Below are positions 49,351 through 60,511 of a DNA stretch of 64,000 bases, one piece after another. Numbering within the stretch: the first letter of the stretch is position 1; each line of letters begins with the position of its first letter. Below the pieces are notes generated by a model that was not told where the DNA came from, made no database searches, and saw only the letters and a list, made by a program, of their open reading frames with translations. The stretch is taken from positions 7,669,505 to 7,733,504 of the forward strand of contig NC_064434.1 of assembly GCF_023343835.1 (NCBI RefSeq). The letters are read 5' to 3'. This DNA comes from Lagopus muta (taxonomy: Eukaryota > Chordata > Aves > Galliformes > Phasianidae). Position numbers and translations under genes: made by a program.

Positions 49351-50385
49351 AATCAGAATCATAAAATCATTTGAATTGGAAGGGACATTTAGGGGTCATC
49401 TGGTCCAACTGCTCTGCAATGAAAAGGGACATCTACAGCTTGATCAGGTGCTCAGAGCTCTGTCCAGTGTGACTCACCTTGAGTGTCTCCAGAAATAAGG
49501 CATCCACCATCTCTCTGGGCAGCATGTGCCAGTGTTTCACTACCATTATTGTGAAAATCTTTTTCCTTATATCTCGTCTAAATCAATCCTTATTTAGTTT
49601 GAAACATTTTCCCTTTGCCCTGTTACCACAAACTCTGCCAAAGAGTTTGTCCTCTTTGTTACATCCCCATTATATCTACTGAAAGGCAGCTCTCAGGTGT
49701 CCTCCAAAACTGGGCTTATCTGGGCTTAACAGCCCCAGCTCTCTCAGCCTGTCCTCATAGAGATGTTTTATCCCTTGGACTGTATTTTGGCTCTCTTCTG
49801 GATGTGCTCCCACAGGTCTGCATTTCTCATGTACTGAGGACTTCACATCTGAATGCAGTTCAGATGCATTCCTCAACCTGCTGACCATGCTTCTTTTGAT
49901 GCAGCCCAGGATACGGTTGGCCTTCTGGGCTGCACTGGCATATTGCTGGCCCAGCTGCCATCCATCCATACCCCCAAGTCATTTTTTGACAGGACTGTGC
50001 TCAATTCTTCCATTCCACAGCTTGCCAAGTGCGGGTCCCACTAGGCCTTAGCCTTCTTGAGACCATCCCTGCACAGCCTTGCAGCATCCCTATACTCCTC
50101 CAAGGATACTAGCCCCTGCTTCCACTGCCTGTGCATTTTCTTACTGCTCTCCAATTTGACATGCAAGTTCTGGTTCAGCCATTATAGAGTCTTGCTTTCT
50201 TTTCCTGACTGTCTACACTTGGGGATGGAGAGCTCTCATGCCCTAAGGAAAGATTCCTTAAAGATCTGCCAGCTCTGCTCTGCTCCCTGGAGGGCAATTT
50301 CCTGGAGGTTCTGTTGACAATCTCCCCGAGGAGCTGCAATTTGGCTTTAAAAAAAATTAGCATCCTGATTTCACTCTTTTTCTGT
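49351..50385 (-). mobile_element. CR1 LINE with internal RT deletion, reverse
   Basis: Plus-strand order: AATCATAAAATCATTTGAAT (octamer end), GTCATCTGGTCCAACTGC, CTCTGGGCAGCATGTGCC, CAGCCTGTCCTCATAGAGAT, CTTTTGATGCAGCCCAGGAT, then TTGCCAAGTGCGGGTCCCAC. This is the reverse of a CR1 from the 3' end up to the FNxAKC region. After about 50040 it jumps to the EN-RT linker, whose minus-strand reading includes the blocks WKQG, LEEYRDAARLCRDGLKKAKA and, further on, AAGATCTGCCAGCTCTGCTC on the plus strand. The reverse transcriptase palm and fingers are missing. The copy cannot have been autonomous. Confidence 0.88.
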
Positions 50386-50605
50386 TTTATAAGGAAATGC
50401 ATTATATGCATCCTTACAGTATTTGCTTTGCCTCTTTGACAAAAAACTGTATCACCTGCGTCTTGTGTTCTGATTTGTACCACTATACCCTCTTCATGTG
50501 GTAGCAGAGAAATTTAGTCAAAGTATATTCCAGCACTTAGCATTCTTGTAATTAACAAAATTATTTGCATATATGACACCTTGTAAAAAGATTTTTTTTT
50601 TTTCT

Positions 50606-50676
50606 GATAAAAGAGGAATAGCTTTCTGTTAAAAGAGAATAGCCTTTGATAAAAGAGGAATAGCCTTCTGTTCTGT
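50606..50676. repeat. 42-base imperfect tandem repeat
   Basis: GATAAAAGAGGAATAGC at 50606 recurs at 50648, 42 bases apart, with a shortened half-copy (AAAAGAGAATAGCCTTT) between them. So there are about three related 21-base units. Confidence 0.8.
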
Positions 50677-51022
50677 AACTGATGCAAATATTGTAGGGGT
50701 ATAGCTCAGAAGATATCTCTGTAAGCATTTGCTTTGAACTGCTGCATATTGTTAGGTAAGGATTATAAAAACAAACAAGTACAGGCTGTTTTTGTGAAGT
50801 AGTAGTGTAATTTTTTGATTCTGTCTATGACAGAGGAGTGGACCAGTGCATTTGTCCTCAAACAGTAGCACAGCAGAAATTCAGAGGATCAGGTCTTGTG
50901 TTGCAGTCGCCTACAACAGTCCTGCTGATAGCAAATTGGAAACTGCAGGTCAATGTGTTGAGCATGATTGCTCTCAGTGACCTCTGAGTCTTGTGTGTAT
51001 TTGGAAGAGGATTTGTCTAATT

Positions 51023-51047
51023 AAAAAAAAAAAAAAAAAAAAAAAAA
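51023..51047. repeat. Poly-A run (25 A)
   Basis: An uninterrupted A run. It lies about 106 bases from the U2 fragment but on the wrong strand to be its tail. Confidence 0.9.
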
Positions 51048-51153
51048 GATACAACCATTTGGATGACAGACTCTTAAAGCACTGAGAACAAGAAGAGGTA
51101 ACTTCAGTAGAGAAGGTGATCAAATGGCATGAAGACAATTTATGAAAATGTCA

Positions 51154-51195
51154 CAGATACTACACTTGATGTTAGCCAAAAGGCCGAGAAGAGAT
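51154..51195 (-). pseudogene. U2 snRNA 5'-end fragment (42 nt)
   Basis: The minus strand of this segment reads the first 42 nucleotides of the spliceosomal U2 snRNA, with two mismatches visible by recall. The core GGCCTTTTGGCTAA and TCAAGTGTAGTATCTG are intact, including the GTAGTA branch-site recognition stretch. After nucleotide 42 the match stops abruptly, and the stem-loops, Sm site and 3' end are absent. Known vertebrate U2 is about 190 nt, so this is a 3'-truncated pseudogene copy, not a working gene. No snRNA promoter (PSE/DSE) was recognised upstream on the minus strand, and no clear target-site duplication was found by eye. Confidence 0.9.
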
Positions 51196-52782
51196 ATGCC
51201 ATTCTGCATCTGTTTTACTGAACTCAGTAACTTTGTGTTGCATGAGTTCTGTATTAAAAAAAAAAAAAAAAAAGTTAGGACTTATTTATGGACCTTACTA
51301 TCTGTTTTATCTGTCTTTGGATATCATTAATGAATTGGAATATTTTTTTTTTACTCAATTTGTTGAATAAATCTTTGCTGATTCTCAGTACTGGCGTACT
51401 ACGATCAAATTACCCAATTTCCTTTTTCACAAGGAAATAAGTTGTTTTGATCTTCCGATTAAAGAAATAGAGGGAATAGTTTCTAAACTTACTCTTTTCT
51501 AAAATCTTCCTATAAGGACATTCCATTTCTTCTTTCAAAGTTCAAATTAAGCCTCAACAATGACTCTAGTGGTTGTACACCTATTAGGAAAAATGATTTT
51601 TTTTCTGCATAAAAAGAATTTCTTATTAAATTAAATTCTTTCAGGAAAAGATGCTTTTAAGAATAGCTTATCTGTCTTGGAGCAGGGGCTGTCTTGGTAC
51701 TGGCTGTCAAATTCTTTTGCTGCTCAAAAGTCAAGCTGAGCTGGGGTAGATTTTTGCCATATTTGGGTGATGTGGAGATGTTGCTGTGCAGATAGGAATT
51801 TCAGTTACTTTCTGCCAATAGAAAAGCTTAGTGAAACTGAATTAACCTGCTTTTGACCAGAATGAGAAACAACTTGCAAAACCTGCCAAAGTCAGATCCC
51901 TCTTGTAATATGTGAGACTTAGGCATGTGGCATGTGAGAGCATTGATAAGAACATCCAAGTGTAGACACTTGGTGCTCAGATCAGAAAGAAAATTATTCT
52001 CTATGAAAGCCAGCTGTGTGAATGTGAGGGCAAAATCAGGGTGCCTGATGGATAGGGTGCGCAATAGAATAATGTGACATGCTGTTTGTCTGGAGGTCAA
52101 GGAGGAGGACATAGTGTGAAAAGTTTCCCAGCCATTAGAAACCTTTTGTTCAACTGAGCACAGAGCCCCTTATTGAGCACAACATCAGAAGAAGCTACCC
52201 AAGAGGAAAGGTACTTGACAAAGAAAAGTGATGAGACGAAAGCAAGCTACTCTTTTAGAAATGTAATATCCTTTTTATTTGTGGTTTCCGTTAAGAATGT
52301 AGATAAGCACACACAGCTGCAGGTCAAAAAAAAAGACTCAAAGCTAGACATGCTTACTCTGTAATGTGCCAGACTATTTACCAAAGAAGCTGCCAGAGCT
52401 GTGAGTAAATACATCCACTTTGCTCATACTAGTCAATTTAGGATCAAACCCATTTAACATCCTCTGCAGGGACTCAATGCACCTGCACAACATTTGGTTT
52501 TATCAAAACAGTTTTCCTATTTAAGCTAAAGGAGGTGGGGAAACGCTGAAGCCTTATGTTCAGACCCATTGCTTTTTATTATGGATATGCTGTCAATTAG
52601 CTTTGCCCTCATCAGCATCAAAATTAACTGTGTAGTGCTAAAATGATGGAGTTGCAAAAATAATTAGCATTTACCTGCTATTTTAGTGTAAGTGAAGCCA
52701 AAGACAGAAATGATCACAAATCTTTCAGTATAACTTGGCAAACCCACACTTGTTTTCAGAAAGCACTTCTTCTATCAAGACC
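51196..52782. other. Unique DNA, no gene seen
   Basis: Short open frames without domains. The segment 52550-52720 looks like candidate conserved non-coding DNA (see findings). Confidence 0.4.
51256..51273. repeat. Poly-A run (18 A)
   Basis: An A run about 60 bases on the other side of the U2 fragment, with no body recognised. Confidence 0.85.
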
Positions 52783-52810
52783 AAAAAAAAAAAAAAAAAA
52801 AAAAAAAAAA
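52783..52810. repeat. Poly-A run (28 A)
   Basis: An uninterrupted run of 28 A. No retroposed body was recognised immediately upstream. Confidence 0.9.
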
Positions 52811-53573
52811 GAAATGAATACGAATGTAGCTATTTAACTGCAGAGCCCAGACAGAGAACCAAAGCAATTCAAATTTAATCATGGAGAACTCTTATGCCAA
52901 GTTCAAATCCCTTCCTCCCTCTACACTTGGCAATTTCTATTCTAAATTTCTTTAAAATAAGTGTTTTTTTCACCACAGAATCTTGCCACAATGGCAGCTG
53001 TTTAGCAAATAAACTCAAAAATAAAAATGTTGTCATTGTGAAATAGGATATATTTAATTAAATAAAATAGAGTAGGGAAGTGTTATTACAAGAACATAAA
53101 ACTGTAAGGCACAAGATAAAACTAAATTACTACAGGGCTGCTCAATTCAATCTAATCCTTGAAGATAAAGATGGAGCCAGAAAATTGCATGTATTGTGAA
53201 ATCAACATAAGCCCTAAGCAAATATTAACTAGGGATATATAAACTGATTTATAATAAATACAAGTGTGAATGCTAGGATTAGTTAAGGAAATGCAAACTG
53301 AGACAAATTAAGGTGTAAAACACACCAGTATTTCTCTAAAATACTGGGAACTGTACACAGAAAAAAAGTATGCAGTGCCCTGGATAAATTTTACCTGATG
53401 TAACACATTATGGAAGAGAAAATACTGAATATGAGGAAAATGTTGCCTTTCTTTCCCCTCTGAGATTAGTTTGTATAGAGAAATGATTAATTAATATGGT
53501 AGGGCTTGATTTGAAGTTAGTTCTTGCCTGTCAAATGATGGGATTTGAGGGTGGTGGTTGTTTTGTTTTGTTG

Positions 53574-53592
53574 TTTTTTTTTTTTTTTTTTT
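53574..53592. repeat. Poly-T run with GTTTT lead-in
   Basis: About 19 T preceded by TTTTGTTTTGTTG. Confidence 0.9.
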
Positions 53593-55810
53593 CCTCCTCA
53601 AACTGTTACTTATTATATTTCTCTCAAATATATTGGAAGTGCTCAATGCACATTCAACATAGCATATGAGATACTGGTACTAAAGGACTCAAATATCTGT
53701 ACAATATGAATGAAAGATGAATTAAAGAAGTTTTACTACGTGTTCTTGTATCTTTCCTAAGAAGGTTGCAGACTATTTATGAAAAGTCAAGAGAAAGATC
53801 ATGTGTATCCATGATAATAAAGATTGCATGCAGAAAACATTCATGTGTGTTTTTCTTACTTTATATGTTTTACTTTTTGAGGATGTGAAGGTGATGTGAC
53901 ACCTGTTAAGTCTGACTCTTCTCAGCCACTAAATGCTGTTAGTGGACTTTGTAGTGCATGTTTCATCATACTGACCTACAAGGCAGATTGAAGCCTTTTA
54001 GAGCATAATGTATCTACATTGAGAATTTTATGGTGTTGTTTTTTGTTTTTTGGTTTTTTTTTTCTTTCAATGGATCTTTTCTGCCCTTATTTATTTTTAT
54101 TATACCATTTTTCTCTCTGGGGAACTGTAACAATGATAAATTGGAGTCTTTAAAGGCATATCTTGTTATCGTATTTTATACTACAGAAGAATAATCCAAA
54201 CTATTCTGTAAGACTACTGTTTAGTTTGTAAAGTCAAACATTTGAAGAAATTGCCACAGTCCATATACTGAGAAATGAGCAGAGATAAAATGGGTATAAT
54301 TTGGACACCATCCATTCTTTGCTTAGCACACACTGAGTATAATCCTTAGGTACTTCAAAAAGTTCTTACTACGGCAGAAAACTAGTTTTCTTCTAGAGAC
54401 TTTGATTAACTCCACCCAGCAAACTGATAATGTTTTACAAGTTCTGAAAGTTACTCATGTTGACACATTTTTATTTCCATACTTCTTTCCATCTATTTGT
54501 CGTCAGACACCTTGTGCTTTCTAGATTTCCTACAAGATCCCAAGTCTTTTCCCCAGTAACTTCAAAGCGTGATTTTTTTAAGTTAAAATTTCCCTGGAAG
54601 ACATCACTTTTCTATTATTATGCTCATTACAATGAAACTAAAGAAAAATAATCTGCTAACAACAGTTAGAACTAATAGGTCATTTTAAATTTAAGTTAAG
54701 TTTTAAACAAAACAAAACCAACAGGAGATCAACAACTACCTTGGAAACTTCACAATCAGTGGAGAAAATGATAGTTTTTATTATTACATTTATGTAGGAG
54801 GTAATGATGTCTACAACTTTGATGTTACAAGAGGATTACCTGGGTTGTTTTGTCCCAGTTACTGAGAACCAAGTTGAAGGACTTCAGTGATAGATTAAGT
54901 CTGCCAACTTTGATGTCATGGTGAGCACCCTTGATTCAACTTGTCAGAAGTAGCTTAGAATAACTGGATCCATATCAAAATACTCCAAATAAAATCAATA
55001 CAACATCAAATTCCATATTTTGATGTTGTTTTCAAGACCAAATGAAACAACAGTTAGATGCGTTGATTTTCTCGTTATTACTGAATTTTATGACAAATTG
55101 TGAAAGCCTTCCATTTCCTTCAATCTCAGTTACTAAGTTAGAGTGGTACCACTATCATCCCTTTCAAACTAAGCTAGATAACAGGGATACTGTGAAGGCG
55201 GGATGCAGGAGGGAACTTGGGTATTGTGACATGGAATAATAACATGTCTACAGTTTGGACTTCTGGTGTGGCAATAGGAATTACAATGCTCAGTTGAGTT
55301 CATGTAGTGAATGGAGAAGTGAGGCATCTAAATTTTCGTTTGCAGCAACCAGCACAATGTGGGGTGGAATTTAAATTTTTCATTCTTCCCTCCTTTTCTA
55401 AAAGCATGAAACTCATGTGTAGTACTTGACATTTTTTCCAATACCCACGTGCTTGGATGACATTTGGGCTGTTTTGCCTGGTAGTGTTTTTATTTTCCTT
55501 TCAAAATGGTTGGTAGTGATATTTCTGCTGCACATTCTTTGCATGCTGTATACATTCAGAAGCTAGATATATACTGTAGGTTCTCCTTGGGCTCTTGGTG
55601 AATTCTGTAAGGATGAATGTGTTTTCTGCTATATTATCATATGCTGAGGAGTATTTGGTATCTTCTGATTCACCTTCTGATTACAAGTAACTTTAAAATA
55701 CCTAACTATGACTGAGTAAAAAAGAAATCCCTCCTTGTGTTTCTTTCTGTAAGAAACCTGTTAGTTATGCCAGAACCAATGTTCCAACTTGATTGTCACC
55801 TCCTGTATCC

Positions 55811-55859
55811 TTTATTTTTATTTTTTCATTTTTTATTTTTTATTTTTATTTTTTCCCTT
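55811..55859. repeat. (TTTTTA)n-like simple repeat
   Basis: About six imperfect TTTTTA units. Confidence 0.85.
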
Positions 55860-56931
55860 TACATTTTTACCATGAGTTAATCCAGTTCATCTTGTATTAA
55901 GGAACGTGAACCTTGGAAAATCTTTAGAAAGTGCAAACTTGCAGGTAGAGCCTGGTAAGCATTTTCTGAAGTATAGTTTTGAAAAGAACAACAAAATCAT
56001 GCTCTTTAGCAAATTAATTTTCCATATTTTAATTTAAAAATGCAAAATAGTTGAACTAATAATAAAAAAAAAAGTAAGAAATTAATGCCTCCTGCCTATA
56101 AAATTATTCATTTTTTACATCAGAAATAAATTTCCTGTCTGGAAATTTACAACATAATCTTAAAGATACATATATTCTAAAGAAGGTCAACTATAGCAGA
56201 GGAGGATTTGCTCTGTAATTTGAAAACACCATTTATGGTGGTAAATGGAAGAAAATTGTGATGACCTTAAAATGCCATTATAATATATATAGTACAGAAC
56301 ATTTTCATTTTCTAGGCACTATTAAGATATTGACTAATAACTGGTATTTCTCTGAGACTGGATATTTAGAATTGCAAGGATTGACATATGGTATTAGAGC
56401 AGTTCAGTTTTGTATTCTGTTTCTGATAGTGGATTATAGTCATTTCTTGGGAGGCTCAGAAGGAAACTCCTAAAAATTACAGAAATGTTCTCTCTAGGAT
56501 TGATTTGATTTTATTTAAGCTATTCATTTAGGATTTACCTTTTGCTCTGTAGCATTAAGAATTTGAAAATATTTCAAATGTCTTAAAAACAAGAAATGTA
56601 TATTTATGTGTCTCATAATCTTAATGTCTTCAACTGCTTCACCTTCACAAAGTGTAGCTGAAGATCATTTCTCTCTGGTTGTCTGGACTGTTCCTGGGCT
56701 GTTACATTAAGGACAATCTGGTATAGATTTGATGGATTTGCTACTTTTGAACCATGTTGGCTCAGAACCATTGGCTTTTCCAGATTTCTTTAGAAAAAAT
56801 TAATAATTATATCACCAAAAACTTAAATATGCCTGCCCTCATAATTTTGTGTCTCTACGTTAATAACATGTTTTTATTATAATGTCCTGAAAAATAAACC
56901 CATAGAAAATTTATAGAATTTATTGAAAAAT

Positions 56932-57130
56932 TCAGGTTGGAAAAGACTTCAGGAAGTCCCCTAACCCAACCTCCTATTCAAAGCACAGGGCACTTCAAAA
57001 TTAGATCAGATTTCTCAAGATTGTTTCCAGAGAAGATATGACTGGAGATCACACAGCCTCCTGGGCAGTCTTGCCAGTGACCGACCACTCTCTTCACAAG
57101 AAAATACAATTTAAAAAAGGTATTTTTCAT
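56932..57130 (-). mobile_element. Old CR1 LINE, 3' end, reverse
   Basis: TTCAGGTTGGAAAAGACTTC, then CCTAACCCAACCTCCTATTC, AAAGCACAGGGCAC, AGATTGTTTCCAGAGAAGA and CACACAGCCTCCTGGGCAGT match the reverse of the CR1 type with GTTGGAAGGGACCTCTGG ... CTGCTCAAAGCAGGGTCA ... CCACAGCCTCCCTGGGCAGC. The octamers are degenerate. Confidence 0.82.
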
Positions 57131-57794
57131 TCTTTGGCATAATTCTTCCACACACAGATCTCTGATGAAAATTAATGTAGCCTAAATTCTATCCATGTCC
57201 CAGTTCCTATTGTCTGGCTGTAGACCTTCAGAAGCACACAGTCAATGGAAAACAGCAGGGGCTGGATCTTGGTTGAAATGTAGGCCACCTGAATCTAGGT
57301 TTTTTTCTCTTTCATACATAGCTGCAACTTTCTACCTTTCCTCTAAATACCAAGTACTTTGTCTCCTGTCATAGAAATCAGCCAGAGCCAGATTTTTCTA
57401 TTCTAGCTGGGTTTGTATGCCTTCCTCCTCACTGGGTGCCTTCCAGTAGTGCATTAATCAATACGACTCAGAGCTGTCTGTGGTACTTTTGTTGTTTTAC
57501 ACAGCTTCCCCTCAGAGGCTACTGCCTGGCCACCTTACAAGGAGCACTTCTTTTCTCCGTCTTTTCTTGTTGCAGGAAGGGGGGAGAGCACTGGCAGAGA
57601 GGACGGAGTTGGTTCAGAGAGATATGACTTCTTTTTTTTTTTTTTCATTTAAGACATCTCTTTCTTTTGATCTTGTTCTGTCATTATCAATGTGATTTTC
57701 TGATTTTTGCATTATCTGTTAGATTGTCAGATCACTGCGATGGAAGCAAGATATTGAGCTAGATAGATACGCATATGAAGAAGTGAAGACATTT
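57131..57794. other. Unique DNA, no gene seen
   Basis: A T run at 57629-57645. Two overlapping open frames at 57436-57695 in different frames have no recognised domain. Confidence 0.4.
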
Positions 57795-58480
57795 AAATGA
57801 GACCAATAGAAAACTAATATTGTGGCAATATTTAAAAATGCTAAATGGGACAACCCAAGTAATTGTAGGCCTGTCAATCTGACATTGATCCTTGGTGAAA
57901 TAAGGGAACATCTGATGTAAAGCTTAGATAATAAAGAGTTGAAAGATGGAATTAATGCCAATCAACATGAGTTTATAAAAAACAGATCCTGTCAAACTAA
58001 CCCGATATTTTTTTTTCAGATTGAAAGCTACTTTTTAAGGTAAAAGTATTTATATTCTATACTCTGCAAGTTATTTGACTTGGTAGTCACTTTGATTAAG
58101 GAACTAAAAAGACATAAAATGCACATGGCACACATTAAATGGATTGTAACCTTTTCTTTCTCCTGATGGATGAGAAGATATTATTGTAAACACACTGTCG
58201 TCTCATCTGGATAAATGGATAAACATTTTTAGTATAATAGGTTCTTGGCTACATAGAATTTAACACTTTCTTAGCATCTAGAAAGGTGTATAAGATTATC
58301 GCTGTTGAATTTTACAGATGATGTGAAGATCAAAGTAGAATTTACCAGTGAAGATCATAGTTCAGTTTTCCAGTGTGGTTGCAAATGTTTGATGAGCTGA
58401 ACACAAATAATTTCTATGATCATCTGTGAAGTTCTACAAATGAGTTTACAGTAATGCTATTTTTGTAAGCTTGATAGTCA
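57795..58480 (+). mobile_element. Very old CR1-clade LINE ORF2 relic
   Basis: The plus strand follows the ORF2 reverse transcriptase of an old CR1-type LINE. AACTAATATTGTGGCAATAT and GTAGGCCTGTCAATCTGACA (the YRPVSL region) are near 57810-57885. AATGCCAATCAACATGAGTT and CAGATCCTGTCAAACTAAC (the QHGF...SCQTN region) are near 57954-58003. TTATTTGACTTGGTAGTCAC (after motif A) is near 58069 and GGCACACATTAAATGGATT (the WI region) near 58126. GGTTCTTGGCTACATAGAATTT, matching the LGP-LF block, is near 58240. FTDDVKI, where FADDTKI is expected, lies at 58311-58331. Frames are broken throughout. Confidence 0.75.
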
Positions 58481-59794
58481 AATACTTGAATGAAAAAAGA
58501 AAGAAGAGACAATATTATTTGATAGAAGAATTTAGTTAAAAATGTGAACTGCCTTACAGATAGAGCGTTTGCCTTCCCTTCTTAATCTGTAACAGGTAAT
58601 TTAATAAGAGTCTGCTTTTACTGTAAACCTTGCAAAGAATGATGACCATCCTTATCGAGGTTGCAGTGTACCTTGGGGAACATCACCCATGAAAAAGTTG
58701 GAAGGTTTCTATAAATGAACTGTTGATCACAGGCTAGCAAATAGAGTTAGTATATTTCTTGAGTATATAATCAAAAGAATGTTGTGTTGCTGTTCCAGCA
58801 GTTAATTGTTATTGCTTTTAAAAATGTGTATCAAAATTAAGGAGAAACTAAGTGCAGAGCCACTTTTGTTTGAATAATCTAACCAGGACAGGGATGGCAA
58901 CTTCTTAACCAGGATGGGAATGTTTTCTGACACATATCCGCAGGAAGTAAACAAGAATGGAGTCAAGGAAACTCTGTACTTCCTTTCTAACAGCACTTGC
59001 TCAAAAACCTTTTCTAGGCTGGAATCCCAGTATCTAAAATTGCAGTTTATGTAACCTTCCTCAGGAGATACTGTACAGATAAAATCAGTAATAGGTTTTC
59101 TCTCTTTTCTGACCCCCTCACCTCCTAATTTTTTATCATGTGTCCAACAAAACCATCCTTGATCAGCACATCCTTCCCTGAGTATGTGTTATTTGCTAGT
59201 CTCCATCAGGACATCTTGGCTTCTACTCAGTACATTTCTTCATTTTTAGCCAAGGTCTTACCTGTAGCCTCTGCAGCCGTTCACAAGCATTTTATGAACT
59301 AACACACCATCTGTCGTGAAGAACAAATTGGTATTTATGTAGTATGGCAGAGAACTGAATCAGGATATATGTCATTCCTGATCTTAACAGACACTACTGC
59401 ACAATTTAATACATTTTAAATAGACCTTTAAAAAAAACAGTATCTAGCAAATCTGCATCTACAGACCTGAATTAATCAAATGGCTATAGAATATTTTTAT
59501 TACTTTGGCATTTAATCAGTGTTTTTCTTAGAATTTGTCTACAATGGCAAGTTAATACAAGGTGAGTTGTGAATTTAAAATGAAACAACTACTCCTGAGT
59601 AGTTCTATGTACTACAATTACACTGGAGTAACAGTGCCCTATACTTCTTCCTTAATGAATCCACTGGTTTCCACTTTTACATGTTAAAAACTGCAAAAAG
59701 GCATTTCAAAGCATACACTGACCTGTACTGTCATGTAAAAAGTACACAAATAATTTAAAGACCAGAAAAGCCCTTTTGTTTCTTCATACTCCAA
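58481..59794. other. Unique AT-rich DNA, no gene seen
   Basis: It may contain the decayed 3' part of the old LINE just upstream, but no further landmarks are readable. Confidence 0.4.
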
Positions 59795-60412
59795 ACCTAA
59801 GTAGGACATATCACAGGTTCATGAAAGGAAGGTCGTGCTTCACCAACCTCATCTCCTCCTACGACTGGGTGACCAGACTGGTAGACAAGGGAAAGGCTGT
59901 TGATGTAGTCTACCTAGATTTCAGCAAAGCTTTTGACACTGTCTCTCACAACATTGTCCTGGGGAAATTGGCTCCCCATGGTCTGGACAGGTATAACCCT
60001 TTTTAGGTAAGGAACTGGCTTGAGGGCCATGCCCAATAAGTAGTGGTGAATGGAGCTAAGTCCAGCTGGCGACCCGTTTCAAGTGGTGTCCCCCAGGGGT
60101 TGGTTCAACAAGGCCAAGTGCTGGGTCCTGCACTTTGGCCACAACAACCCCATGCAGCGCTATAGGCTTGGGGACGAGTGGCTGGATGATTGTGAAGAGG
60201 AAAGGGACCTGGGGGTGTTGGTTGATGCTCGGCTGAACATGAGCCGACAGTGTGCCCAGGTGGCCAAAAGGGCCAACCCCATCCTGGCCTGCATTAGAAA
60301 TAGTGTGGCCAGCAGGAGCAGGGAGGTGATCATCCCCCTCTACTCAGCACTGGTGAGGCCGCACCTTGAGTACTGTGTTCAGTTTTGGGCCCCTCACTAC
60401 AGGAAAGACATA
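59795..60412 (+). mobile_element. CR1 LINE ORF2 piece with core deletion and no 3' end
   Basis: A piece of CR1 ORF2 of the same general type as the 11-13 kb copy. The segment GRSCFTNLISSYDWVTR is readable, with DFSKAFD at 59917-59937. A stop (TAG at 60004-60006) and others follow. At about 60101-60104 the sequence jumps from the PQG region directly to FNKAKC, dropping about 180 bases that hold the FADD site in the other copy. It then continues through [23 protein letters not shown] and [17 protein letters not shown] and ends abruptly at 60412. CR1 insertions normally keep their 3' end, so the missing end implies a later deletion or rearrangement. Confidence 0.93.
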
Positions 60413-60511
60413 GCTTCCAGCTTTGTTTCAAGGCACTTCTTCCCACTGCAAACAGAAAGTTCTCCAGATGATAACTTTAGACTATACTCTAGTCAGTTCC
60501 TTTATTTTCTT
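60413..60511. other. Spacer between two inverted CR1 pieces
   Basis: About 100 bases of non-CR1 sequence between the broken end of the forward piece and the 3' end of the reverse copy. Confidence 0.4.

Larger units (their letters stand above)
50386..51153. other. Unique DNA, one tandem repeat and one poly-A run
   Basis: Holds the 42-base repeat at 50606 and a run of 25 A at 51023-51047. No gene seen. Confidence 0.45.
52811..56931. other. 4 kb of unique AT-rich DNA, no gene seen
   Basis: Only simple sequence was recognised: a T run at 53574-53592, a GTTTT/T-rich patch at 54035-54064, and a T5A-type repeat at 55811-55859. Open frames reach 71 codons without domains. Confidence 0.45.

Noticed and set aside
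51023..51273. U2 fragment plus flanking poly-A runs as a tailed retrocopy
   Set aside because: Both A runs are on the plus strand while U2 is on the minus strand, so neither can be its tail.
52893..52915. GTTCAAATCCC stretch resembling a tRNA T arm
   Set aside because: No acceptor, D or anticodon arm can be folded around it by eye.
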